A stretch of DNA of 64,000 nt from Straminergon stramineum (lineage: Eukaryota > Streptophyta > Bryopsida > Hypnales > Calliergonaceae), in assembly GCA_963920665.1 (NCBI GenBank), contig OY987266.1:15877001-15941000 (forward strand), written 5' to 3'. Positions 11,230 to 21,810 of this stretch are shown here, piece by piece; position 1 is the stretch's first letter; each line of letters opens with the position of its first letter. A program made the position numbers and the translations under genes. The notes under the pieces were generated by a model that searched no databases, was not told where the DNA came from, and saw nothing but the letters and a program-made list of their open reading frames with translations.

Positions 11230-11350
11230 ATGCATGGAAGGTTTTGGCTTCCTCGAAGTCATTGTTCTTGTGGAGGTCTCGGGTTCGATCCCCAATGAGA
11301 TCAATTTGGTTTGGTTCTTGTAGCCAACCGACAAAAAAGAAAAAAAAAGA
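11230..11350 (+). mobile_element. Possible tRNA-derived SINE
   Basis: GGTTCGATCCC at 11282-11292 is a perfect RNA polymerase III B box. About 28 bp upstream, TTGGCTTCCTCGAAG (from 11244) partly fits an A box. An A-rich end (ACAAAAAAGAAAAAAAAAG, about 11331-11350) closes the unit about 50 bp downstream. This spacing fits a short tRNA-derived SINE on the plus strand. No target-site duplication was confirmed, so the call is tentative. Confidence 0.4.
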
Positions 11351-11607
11351 CGTCAAGCTAGTTCCCTGTGGTATGTGGGAGGGAAGGTGATTTGATTCGC
11401 AAGGTCTAGGGGATGGTCCATGAGAGTTATAAGAAATCAGTATTGAATTTCGGATGGAAATGTATGTGGTGCAACCTTGCACCTCATACATTTCCGTACG
11501 AAATTCAATACTGACCGTCTCAACCCTCATAGCACATCTCCGAAACCTTGGGAATCAAATGATGTTTCTTGCTCACCTATCGGAGTGACCAAACTTGACA
11601 TTTTGTC
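11345..11607. repeat. Long fold-back inverted repeat (possible hairpin small-RNA locus)
   Basis: Two arms of about 125-130 bp meet at GGTGCAACCTTGCACC (11468-11483), with almost no loop. The innermost 39 bp pair with only about four mismatches (for example TATTGAATTTCG against its complement at about 11501-11512). The outer arms are alignable (GTCAAG, CATTTGATTC, CAAGGT, ATGAG) but more diverged. A transcript would form a long hairpin. The gradient of conservation towards the loop could reflect a MIRNA- or inverted-duplication-type locus, or a fold-back element. Confidence 0.7.
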
Positions 11608-12575
11608 TCTTTGGAGAGAGATTATTTTTTTGTATAGAAAAGTTGAAGTAAACCTTGGATAGCTTTTACAAGAACATATTGAATGTCCTCCATAGAATAC
11701 TTAGCCAAAGAAATTGTACATTGTATAAGGATTTGCATGTGATGGTTCTTCATCTTTAAATGATGGGGTGGCTAATTTTGAGTCCATAAATGATAGAAAC
11801 TCTCTATATAGGATAGAAGAGCATCTCATCATCTTGTAAATTTTGTAGTGTAAGAAGGGGTGGTCCTCCTTGGAAAGTTTACTTCCGAAGACCGCATCTA
11901 TAATTTATAACTTAACAATTTACAACGTCTAAGAAGGATGATTTCGAAGGTGTCCCACTTGTCCATTTAGAAATTTCTTGTATCTTGTGGGTGACCAATT
12001 TTGAAGGATTGGCATGCAAAAACAAGAAATGATAGCATTCAAACACCCTTGATGGTTTGAACAATGTCTTCATCAAGGATAACAATCTTTTGACTTGATG
12101 TGCATATGCTTCATTTATTGTTCATTTCAATGTGCTTTGCAACATGTATGTTTGCATTTATGACCTCTTCCACCCCAAAAGGGTTTAGGGTTGTGTAAAA
12201 AAGCCGAATTCATGTTCATTGTAGAGCAAACTTGAAGAAATTAGAAAAAGACTTTGGACACTTCTAAAGTAACCTCTATAATATCATTATGCAAAGGTAG
12301 AATGTAAGTATTTCAAGTTCTCCCTTTTTGTTTCAATAGAAGTCAATCATGTCCCATACTTTTATATTTCTGATTCCCTTTTTCCGTTTTGGCCCATTCC
12401 TTTTTTTTCTTTGTGAACATTGTAGACATATATTTGGAACCATAAAGAAACAAGTCAAAATCTAATTCCACATTCTAGACCATATCATAGTGGTCTTATG
12501 ATTTTATTCGAAAGCAAGCGAAATAGAAGTGGGAAGTTGTAATGCCAATGTTTCTACCCCATATCAAGGTTTCTT
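11608..12575. other. Spacer without recognisable gene
   Basis: AT-rich DNA in which I see no coding or repeat signal beyond a short GGGTTTAGGGTTG at about 12180. Confidence 0.4.
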
Positions 12576-12775
12576 NNNNNNNNNNNNNNNNNNNNNNNNN
12601 NNNNNNNNNNNNNNNNNNNNNNNNNNNNNNNNNNNNNNNNNNNNNNNNNNNNNNNNNNNNNNNNNNNNNNNNNNNNNNNNNNNNNNNNNNNNNNNNNNNN
12701 NNNNNNNNNNNNNNNNNNNNNNNNNNNNNNNNNNNNNNNNNNNNNNNNNNNNNNNNNNNNNNNNNNNNNNNNNNN
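12576..12775. other. Assembly gap (200 N)
   Basis: A run of exactly 200 N is probably a gap of arbitrary length. Sequence continuity between array 4 and gene B therefore cannot be assumed. Confidence 0.99.
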
Positions 12776-13020
12776 GCTTGAGAGGGGAGGTGGGTGTTGT
12801 GAGGAGGATATTCTATGTCTCCTCATGTCACTTTCATCCATTGATTGTAAATCACACCGAATTGTTTGAAACTTGATTGTGATTGTAAATGCTCATGTTG
12901 ATGTATTTGTAAATGTGAATTACCACAAGGTAATAGATTTAAGTTTGAACAACCACGGTTTTAGGCTTGGTATATTTGGCAAGTAGATCCGAGTAGAATT
13001 GATCGTATAGATTGAGCACT

Positions 13021-14484
13021 ATGGAGAATGAGCCCCCACCATTGACGCCTGCCACAATCAAATGCCTTACACGACATGAGATGAAGCTCATCCGCGACAA
13101 GGGTCGGAAACGGTCCGGTAAAATTCACAAGAAGCGTGTGGCCATTTTGATCCATCCAAAGATTAAGGCATTTAAAGGTTGGAGAAATGAACCTGAGCCT
13201 TGGAGTTACAAAACCGTTTGCAAATACGTGGATTGGTGCCACATCAGCAAATTATTTCCCTTGTGTCGGCACAAAGAGCATTTGAAGCAAAACAAAGTAA
13301 ATCTTGCATACTCCAAGGATGAGGGCTTCATACTTAGATGTTGTGAGGTGTGGAAGCACTTGTATTTGGAGGACTCAACTTACCGAAACGACAATTTTTG
13401 TTTCTTTCTTGTGAGAATGGTGTATGCTGAATATGTGTTGAAGAAGGAGGTGGATTGGTCAACACTGAAGGAGGTCCCTATTGCGATCATTCCAGAGACT
13501 GCAAAAATTTTACCACCAGATGAACCTATGGATGTAAAGAAGATGTTATCCAAGGTGAAGCGTGGGAAGTCATTTGTTCGCGATGAAAGCGTGGTTTGGT
13601 CAGAGACTTCTAGCTCTGATCTACACACCCATGAATACGATGGACATTCTTTCCACAACGATGAGGAGGAGGTTGCCATACAAGAATCTAGGCTGGCTGT
13701 GGATGTGGAGTCGACCAAAGTGGACAATCAGCTCAAGAGCCCATCATAGTACAAGATACGGATGAAGAAGGCATGGATGATGGGGGTGGCTAGGAGAGTG
13801 GACCCCGTTTTGCGAGAGGGTGATGGGAGTGGTGGAGGAAGCGATTCAGAAAATGAAGAGGCAATGTTGCTTGCCAAAATAGAAAGTGCAAAATTAGCAT
13901 TGCGTGCAAACAACGAGCAATTGAAAACTTTGAAGGAGCAAGAAATGAATCCCACTTTTGTAGAGGTGTTGAAGCAACGGTTGAAGGCCATAACGAACGT
14001 CATCGAAGAGAATGACAAGGGCTTCCATTCCTTCAAAAGAAATCGCGATTTTTATTTGAAGGAAATGAAGAGTGGGAAGGTGCATAAAATGGACCATTAT
14101 TTGATATGGGAATCAAAACTCGAAACCCTTGTCTGCAAACGTCAGCAGGCAGAGAATGAAAGGCGAAGCCTAGAACTTCAAATAATAGAGAAGAAGAAAG
14201 AATATTACGAGGCTGCTGTCTAGCACGTTCCAAAAGTAGAGCTTTTGGCTTCTTCCTCAACATATGGTAGTGTTGCTGGAGAAGTAGCAACGCTTGAGAA
14301 GTTGGTGAAGTTCCATGAGCAAAGATTACCATTGATGGTATCGGAGTTGGAAGGTTTGAGGGCAGAAAGTCATTTTTTTTCGGATTGGTATAAGTGGAAT
14401 AGAGCTAGCATAGGGAAGTCTGATGCAGAATTACAGCAAATGGATCTGGAGCCCATTTTGAAGGACTACCTCAACACAAAATAA
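13021..14484 (+). pseudogene. Gene B: relative of genes A and C (WCHI/RC/VDW domain plus coiled coil), two TAG stops
   Basis: One frame of 487 codons runs from the ATG at 13021 to a TAA at 14482-14484. It is interrupted only by TAG at 13747-13749 and 14221-14223, both possibly former CAG codons. The conserved N-terminal domain (residues about 30-160) shows GKIHKKR, FKGWRNEPEPW, DWCHISKLFPLCRH, LRCCEVWKHLY, MVYAEYVLKKEVDWSTLK. These match gene C closely and gene A more distantly. An acidic linker follows, then two charged helical segments (about 13860-14220 and 14280-14480) that predict coiled coil. Nothing in it resembles a nuclease, polymerase or transposase. The function is unknown. The 200-N gap lies just upstream and the nearest array is 1.9 kb away, in the opposite relative orientation to the other pairs, so array 4 may not belong to this gene. 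Confidence 0.65.
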
Positions 14485-15737
14485 AATACCTAGGAATATA
14501 ATGAGGATAAATACTTTCATCATGATTATTTTGTATTTTGCCTATCATGGTGTTATAAAGAAATGCAATGTTTTGAGATAAAACAATGTATATGGTGTCT
14601 TGAAGCAATGTGTGTACTAGAATAGTTAAATTGGTGTGGGCACACTAGTGGTGTGCATGGAAGGGAGAAAATGCCACACCATTTTGGGATCTTACAACTT
14701 TTCTATATGGATGAATATGTCTCTCTCATGTTTTGGGAGAAGGTGATGGTATGATGAATGGAATGGGATTCTTGCACATAATTACAATCGAATAGGAACA
14801 TGGGATTGATGGGAAGTTCTTGATTCTTGACTGTAAAAGTTGACATAGTATTTTCACTATTTTGTGAGAATGTCGTCATGAAATCTACAGTACAACTTGT
14901 ATTAATGATTTTCATATGAATAGTGGAGAAGGAAAAACCAATTATGCCCCAAATACCATATTAATCGAGGAAATTTATTGAGCTTATTTGTCTCAGGTGA
15001 TTTGCTGCATTGTTCCTCCTTGTATATAGGATTTTTTAGAATTCTAGTTTTAGCGTAATTTGAAGAAAATTACAATGGATATTGAGGAATTAGGTAGGTT
15101 TTATATGTAAATTGGCCTATTGATGTTTTTTATGAATTTGAATTTTGACCTCCAAGGACAGGGTGAACCATTTGAAGGTATGGTAATGTGAAGTCAACAA
15201 GTCAACATCCATGAAAAGGGGCATGTTGTATTTGAACCCCTTTTATTCCTTCTTTGGCCAAGTATCTTGAAAGCTTAGAGGAAAAGCTTCGTATAATTAG
15301 AACCTCACGATTTTAAAGAATATGAAAGGAAATATCCAATTAGACAATGATGCTCCACTCTAGTGAGTAGTGACCTAGTTTTCTTCTCAATGCAAGTGAA
15401 ATTAATTTGAAAAGTTAAACTTTAGGAGCTTTGTTGATTTGATTCATACAAACTATTTTTGGAAGAACTCGAAAAGATCATTCTCGACATGATTTCAGAA
15501 ATTGGTGCTTTGGTAGAGAGGAAAAAAAGGTAGTATTAAATAAAAATCAATGCCATATGGAATTGCCGTACATAGGTATGCTAGGAAGTCGTAGAAGTGG
15601 AATGAAAGAAGCAAACCCTAAACCACTCCATCGTACTTGCCAAAACAACTAGAAACATAGTGTAACTAAAACCTAACCCTTACTTGTCATCTATTATGAT
15701 GGGAGGTAAGGCTAAATTGCATGATTCCTACGAATGT
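14485..15737. other. Spacer between genes B and C
   Basis: The 3' flanks of the convergent genes B and C. It is AT-rich, and no further gene or repeat is supported. Confidence 0.45.
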
Positions 15738-18230
15738 CTAGTCAATTACATTTGGGTTGTTTTGAGAGCCACTTCCTTCACCTTCTTCATAGGTCGATGC
15801 TTCCCCAACCCCTAGCTTTCGCTTTGCACGGGTTCGTGAAGCTGGTCCGTCTGCCTTCAAAATTGATTGCAATACGTTGGAGTCCTGTAGAGCTTGGAGG
15901 GTCCTTGTTGTTTGCGGAGAATGTGCTTCCAACAAGTAGTCAAGTGCTTGACTTTGGTAATATGGTCCGTATGTAGAGTCTAGGTAAGCCATACTAGTCA
16001 AGTCTTCTAGGGAGGCACTATCATCTTGATTAGCCACCCTTTCTCCTTCTAAATTCCAACGGTGTCGTTGCGTATGAGGACCCCACTTGAAGGTTGAGGA
16101 GGTCTTGTCCCAATATCCACCAAGGCATTGGAAGAAGAATGCCCTTTTCCCTTCGTTTTGTGGCCCCTTTCCCATGAGCCTTGGTGCAACTCTGGCAATT
16201 TTGTCTGGGTCTGTTTCCCAATTCAATTGCGAGCTAGTAGGTCCTTTTTCTTGATCATGTTGTCCTTCTCGCCAACTCCAAACCAAATCTCGGCCCCACA
16301 AGGTTGTGTCAGCCGTAGTATCACGTGTGTGTTCCCAAGAAGGAGGCATGTAGGTCGTCAAGTTGAACATGGTATATAGGCGATCATGGAATGGTGCTGA
16401 ACAAATCACACAACGTCGTCTAATCAAGCATTGTGTGATGAGACATTGGGGGTGGTATACATGCGCACAAGATCCTAGTGCCCAACCCCCTTCGGGGCCA
16501 AATTGTTCAAGACATATGGGGCATTTGGTATGGTCCAAAACAAAAGGTGCAGGCTTGGGCCACAATAGCATTCATTTCTTCTCTTCTATGTGGCTAGACA
16601 TTTGGTTTTGGTGGTCCCAACCATTTTTGCTCCAATCTATGACCTCCTTTTGTGGCAATTCCACCATGCACATGTTATTGGGAAACATGTCCTCCAACAA
16701 TGCCCATGACGTCAGTCCATTCTCACGTTTAGGAGCATTTGCAACAAAGTTTCTAGAAACTTTCTCTAGCTCCTTCACAACTTGTTGGGATCTATCTACG
16801 GAGAGAATGCAGGCGACCTTCCAATGGTAGTATGTGGTAGTCAACTCAGCCAACTTTCTTCGAAGCATCTTATTTTCTTCTTGAAGTCCATGGTCTTTCT
16901 CCAATTGAATAATTGATGGAACCACAGGAAACGAAAGAGAGTCTTGGGTCCCATTGAGGTCAATTGTGTCATTGGTAGTATATCTTGTGACAATAGTAGG
17001 AAGTGTATTTGGAATGATGGGGGAGTGTCTAGTGCGCTTGGCAAGAGGAGAACGCTGAAGGATATGGTTGGTAAGGTCCCCCACAACCTTGTCCACATTT
17101 TGGAGGTTCTGCTCAACAAAGGCGTCATCCATATCCGACAAAGTGAAAGTGTCAGGGTCTTTCTCACGAAGGCGTTGCAGTTCTGTAGTTTGTTGAGAGA
17201 TGAGTGTACTTTTTTGTTCACACTCACATCGCAATTTCCTCATTTCATTCTGTAGTGAAGAAATTTCAACATCTTTGGTCTTGAGGAGGTCTAGAGCTTT
17301 TGCCAAAGTCATAATGTCATGGCTTGAGCCCATTGTTGATGGAGAAATGGGAACACGGTTAGTTTCTTCCATAGCCGTGTCCTCATCGGGCCCAAAGTCG
17401 AAGACGTCATTTGTGCGCTGTGTTGGTAGTGATGGGTTAGGAACTATAGTTGGAATCGATGTGGGTCCCACTCGTGTTGTTGAACGCTGTACTCTAGATG
17501 GTTGCCTTGGTCGTTGTCCCGTGGATGTCGCGGGTCCTTCTACAACTTCATTTTGAACCTCATTGGGGCAAACAGATTGCTCCACGATTCGTATGACCCT
17601 ATGGACACGCGTACCATCAGAGTCATCATCTTCTTCAGACTCCTCAGTGTCAACCTTAGTGGCAGGGGTTTGCGTTTTGTATGCACTTCGAATAGGACCG
17701 AGTCCCCCCTCAGGAAAAGCTAAAACTCCTTTTGGGATGAAACCACTCTCTGGACGAGTGACATACGTACTTCCCTTGATTGTGCTCCAATCAACCTCCT
17801 TGTTTAGAGCGACCTCAGCATATGCTCCTCTAGCAAGGAAGAGGGGGACCTCGTTCCTATCTACAAAGGCGGTTTTGTAGAGGACTTGCCACAATTCAAT
17901 GCATCTTTGAAGGAATGCTGGATTCTCACAGTACTTCAAGTTGGCCTTATTGGTGTGCCGATTATAATGATGACGCCATAAAGGAAAGAACTTGCCGATG
18001 TGGCACCACTCGATGTAGTCTTCACAGGTCTGTATTGTCCAAGGCTCTGGTTCTTCATTCCAACCCTTAAAAGCAAGGTGGGCTTCACTATTGAGCACGT
18101 GCAATCGCTTCCGATGAATAGTGCCCCTATGCTTGCGATGTTTGTCTTTGGCAGCCTTCCGTAATGCCCCGGCGGTCTGTGCAGCTGCGGAGATAGGCAA
18201 TGCCCTAGCATTGTTAACTCCAGTGGCCAT
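15738..18230 (-). pseudogene. Gene C: WCHI/RC/VDW-domain protein with coiled coil and C-terminal RING-H2 finger, one TGA stop
   Basis: The frame from the ATG at 18230 to 15738 (830 codons) is interrupted only by TGA at 16572-16574, directly before MLLWPKP, and reopens in the same frame. The N-terminal family domain (HRGTIHRKR, FKGWNEEPEPW, EWCHIGKFFPLWRH, QRCIELWQVLY, VDWSTIK; residues about 35-165) is shared with genes A and B. A variable proline/threonine-rich linker and a coiled coil (about 17300-17170) follow. Past the stop is a clear RING finger: CPICLEQF, then SCAHVYHPQC, then CVICSAPF (about 16520-16395), giving C-x2-C ... C-x-H-x2-H-x2-C ... C-x2-C. RING-H2 proteins are usually ubiquitin ligases (established knowledge). 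Ligase activity of this family is inference. The frame is also open upstream to 18383, but ATG 18230 lies just before the conserved block. Array 5a is about 200 bp upstream. Confidence 0.75.
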
Positions 18231-18423
18231 CAATGATTGTCGTGTCCAAGGCTCAAAAAACTCTTTTGGGAGTTTAGGTGGTCCACAACTACTAAGGTAA
18301 GAAGGGTGGATGAATGTAATAAATAGTAAATAGTCAAGGTTCACGCATGTAGCCACTAAAGGATACAAGACAAGAAGCCTCAATGAAAGGTGCCCAAAAA
18401 GTCTTGGGCGAGTGGATAAATAG

Positions 18424-18760
18424 ATGGGGCGAGCGCGGGTGAGAGTTGGTCATGGGGCGCGTGTGGGTGGGCGACCACCGGTTGAACCCGCGGTCTCCAG
18501 AGGGCGCGCACGGATCTCGGGGAGTGACTACGGGTCTGGTAGGCCGCATTCGGGTTCGAGGAGGCGACTGCGGGTCCAGGGGCGCGTGTGGGTCCTGGGA
18601 GGGGCAACCTCGGGTACAAGGGCGCGTGCGGGTCTTTTGGGGGGTGACTGCAGTTACAGGGGCGCGTGCAGGTCCTTTGGGGGGTGACTACAGGTCTTTG
18701 GGGCGCGTGCGAGTGCCTTGGGAGGCGACTACGGGTCTTTGGGGGCGACCGCGGGTAATT
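18424..18760 (+). repeat. GC-rich minisatellite array 5a
   Basis: Copies of GGGCGCGTGCGGGT, GGCGACTGCGGGT and GGGTGACTACGGGT lie directly upstream of the minus-strand gene C. They read ACCCGCRGTCGCCC on that gene's coding strand. CpG-containing variants (GGGCGCGTGTGGGT) are commoner than in the other arrays. Confidence 0.88.
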
Positions 18761-18827
18761 GTGGGGCGTTACCTCTCTTTGGGTTCTCACTTCATGTCTT
18801 TGCTTCGCAGCTTGCCACGTACTCGAC

Positions 18828-18913
18828 ACCCGCGGTCGCCCACCAGCCTGAACCCGAAGTCGCCCTACCCGTGGTCGCCCAAACCCGAGGTCGCCCACAC
18901 CCGCATGCGCCCC
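18828..18913 (-). repeat. GC-rich minisatellite array 5b, inverted relative to 5a
   Basis: Five or six cores read ACCCGCGGTCGCCC, ACCCGAAGTCGCCC, ACCCGTGGTCGCCC and ACCCGAGGTCGCCC on the plus strand. This is opposite to array 5a, about 65 bp away. Gene D starts about 300 bp downstream on the plus strand, so arrays 5a and 5b form a divergent head-to-head arrangement between genes C and D. Confidence 0.88.
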
Positions 18914-19216
18914 TTTAGGATGCTACGTGGAAGACATGTGTCTCCCACATGGCATCCAGGTGGCCTCACGGGCAAGGTAAAATTTTTTTTAAAAGTCAAA
19001 GGTAAGTTTGACTCTATTAGACGGACAAGAGGGTCTACTTGACGTGTTGGACGTCGTGTTCGTTGAGTTGTCGAACTGTCCGCCGGAACAACCATGTCGG
19101 GCGCCATAGGTGATGTTTAGGAAGTGTCACAATGATCCCGTTTGGTGTTTTTCCTGGCATGTTTGTTCCAGGTAGCAGGTGAAGATTTTGTGAAGTGGCC
19201 TTCATCAGAACCAAGA

Positions 19217-21810
19217 ATGGCACCAAATTGTTCGAAATTGCCAATGAAGCGTCGACTAGAGTCACAACGTGGCCGTGGAATTTCATCAGATGCTAGGCCA
19301 TGTCAAGTGGTCCAGAATCTTTCGTCCCCGGAGAAGCGCTCCAAGAATGGCAATGACAAGTGGCAAGTGACAAGCCGCCAACAAGAGAAGGGGAAGGGGA
19401 AGGCTGCTGCGAGGAATCCACCATTGAAGAAGCGCTGAGCGCGCATGGCACAAGAGGAGGTGGAGGAGTCTGACCCGGAAGATGAAGTGGAGTATGAGGG
19501 TTCCAGCGATGACTCGGATGATCCCTCAAAATCCAAGTTTGTGCTTTCATTTTGTCCCTTTGTTTCCAATTTCAGCTTTTCTTAGAGAATGCTTGCCTGT
19601 AGTAGCATGACACCGTGAGTCCATGTGAAGTCCATTCAGCTGATTGAGGTGTTGTCAAGTGAGTCTCACTTCAACGTAATTTTGCTAGTAGACACTGATT
19701 CCAGCACCGGCTTTGTCATGAGACGTTGATGTAGACATTGTTCTAGACATCGATGAAGATGTCATATGTCTTTATGCAGCAGAGATGTTCTTGGTTTGAC
19801 TTTGTGGTCTTCATGGCACAGGCAAATGTACGAGGAAGGGGATTCATCTTCGTCCTCAGACGATGATCCCGACACATTGATGTTGGAAAAGGAGCGAACT
19901 CCAACTCCAACTCCACCCTCGAATCGTGTGAAACGGACCATGAAGAAGGAGGACACTGCAAAGGTGGATAAGCAAGTAGTGAAGGTGGACCAACGTGGCA
20001 ATCCTTACGGAAAAGCCGCTGAATATCTTGCAAATGACGTGAAGTCATTTGCAAAGGATCTCCACCCGGCATATGGGTGGGGCGACCAGCCAATGAAGGA
20101 CAAGATGTGGTTCTTTGAACACGTGGCAGCAGGTATTAATTGACATTGGAGTTGTTGTAATGGTTTGCGTTTTGGTGTTGGTGCAACAGACGTCCACATG
20201 TTGTCTCAGACGTTTCAGTGTTGAGGAAGATGTCAATTTATCATATGACTCAGTACTTTGGACTCTAAGTTCACTTGATTTTGTTGCCCCACCAAACTGG
20301 ACTGTTAAAGGTGGTCTTGAGATCAACCTAGGCTGGTATGCTCAGTTTGTGACGAAGACTTTGATCAATGTACGCCACAGCCTCATGAGGCTCATTGACC
20401 TTGATTTGCCTATGCCCGTGGGCTTGGACCCCTCGGTTTGGGAAATGCTCAGAGCAAAGCGTAGATCAGCAAAGGCTCAAGAGAAGTCAATGCAGATGCG
20501 TGCAGTTTCAAAGTCTAAGAACAACAAGGAAACCCAGATGAGGTCCATAGAGAAGCGTCTGATGGGGGAGTTGGTAACATGTGCTTCACTCTAAGTGTTG
20601 TTTCAATGTTTCTATGCTAAATTTGTTGTCCTTACCAACATTAGTTCATGTTGTTATGATGCATGTATAAGCATGGGTGTTGACAAGTGGCCTCCTATTT
20701 ATTTCCTCACCGATGTCTACATGTGCATCTTATGTTTTCTTTACTGTTTCTTTAGACTAACAATGAGCTTGTGATGTATAATTGGCAGACTCTGAAACTG
20801 GGACGCATACCCCAGGATGATGAGCTTCAGCGTGCCACCGAAGAAGAGTTTGCCCGGCGTGAAAAAGAGCTCCACAATGCAAACATCCGATATGCATCCC
20901 CCCAGGACATCGAGGGAGTGCGTGCAGCAACATCAGAGATTGGAGATCGTCTTGCTGAGATGACTAACTTGATCCGTTTGCTTGTGCAATCCTTTGGCCG
21001 TGACAGTGTATAGCATCAGATGCTTGCATCAACGCCCGCAGGCCTAGCACTCTTGCAGGGCAACGTCTGCACCGATATTCCCCAAGTCTTTGACAGTCAC
21101 AACACTGCTGCAGGTGACGTTGATGGAGATAGAACCAATGTTGTGCAGGCTGGTGAAGTTGGTGCAGACGTTGGCACGGATGCAGATGAGGACGCGGAGC
21201 CTGAGGTTGACTACTTGATGGACCATCCCCCGGACAACACAGGAGACATTGATCCCGAACAGAGTGAGGTTGATGCTGCTGTGGATACCACTCCCGACCT
21301 TGACGGAGTGGCCCTTAACCCCCCTGCAACGCTTGTTGATAACATGGTGAGCGCTCCCGTGGACGTCCTTGCGGATCCATATGCCATAGTGGCTCAGCCT
21401 ACATCCGGCAAGGGAGAGGGTACTCCTATTGCCTTGGCAGAGCAATCCAACCCTCGAGAGGTATTTCTCATGTTGGTTTTGACAAGAACATAGATGGGAG
21501 GTAGACATTGGTGTGTTGTTTTAGACATTGTATTGGACATTCTGTATCTCTCTCTTATTATAGTGTTTTATCATTTAGTTCTAATAGTATGTACGGTGGT
21601 ATTATGTGCAATCAGGTTGAAAATCTTCCATCTAAGGGATCTTCGTCTCGCATCAATCGAGTGACAAGGACCTTGAAGCCAACACCAAAGCCAACAGAAG
21701 TGGTCACCACTGTGAAGGCTACGAAGGGAACCATGCAGCAAGTGCCCAAACCGAATCCCCCTACAGGAGGGGGGCAACCCCGAAAAGGAGAAGCATCACG
21801 GAAGAAATGA
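19217..21810 (+). pseudogene. Gene D: multi-exon En/Spm (CACTA)-type protein resembling plant Transposase_24, two in-frame stops
   Basis: Five exons can be followed: from ATG 19217 to about 19533 (TGA at 19436-19438); 19822-20134, ending AGCAG|GTATTA; about 20290-20573, ending GAGTTG|GTAACA; from TTGGCAG| at 20790 to about 21460 (TAG at 21011-21013); and from AATCAG| at 21615 to the TGA at 21808-21810. Frames agree across the introns. The central part (DQRGNPYGKAAEYL, DLHPAYGWGDQPMKDKMW, VKGGLEINLGWYA, LDPSVWEMLRAKRRSAKAQ) has the layout of the Ptta/En/Spm Transposase_24 family: a W-rich block, then VW and a basic RS/K-rich helix. The next exon (PQDDELQRATEEEFARR) and an acidic tail also fit. 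It is not the catalytic DDE transposase, which was not found. A CACTA right end lies 1.6 kb downstream at 23408. Confidence 0.6.

Noticed and set aside
11276..11294. A tRNA gene
   Set aside because: The B box is good, but no cloverleaf or anticodon arm can be formed. A SINE remnant fits better.
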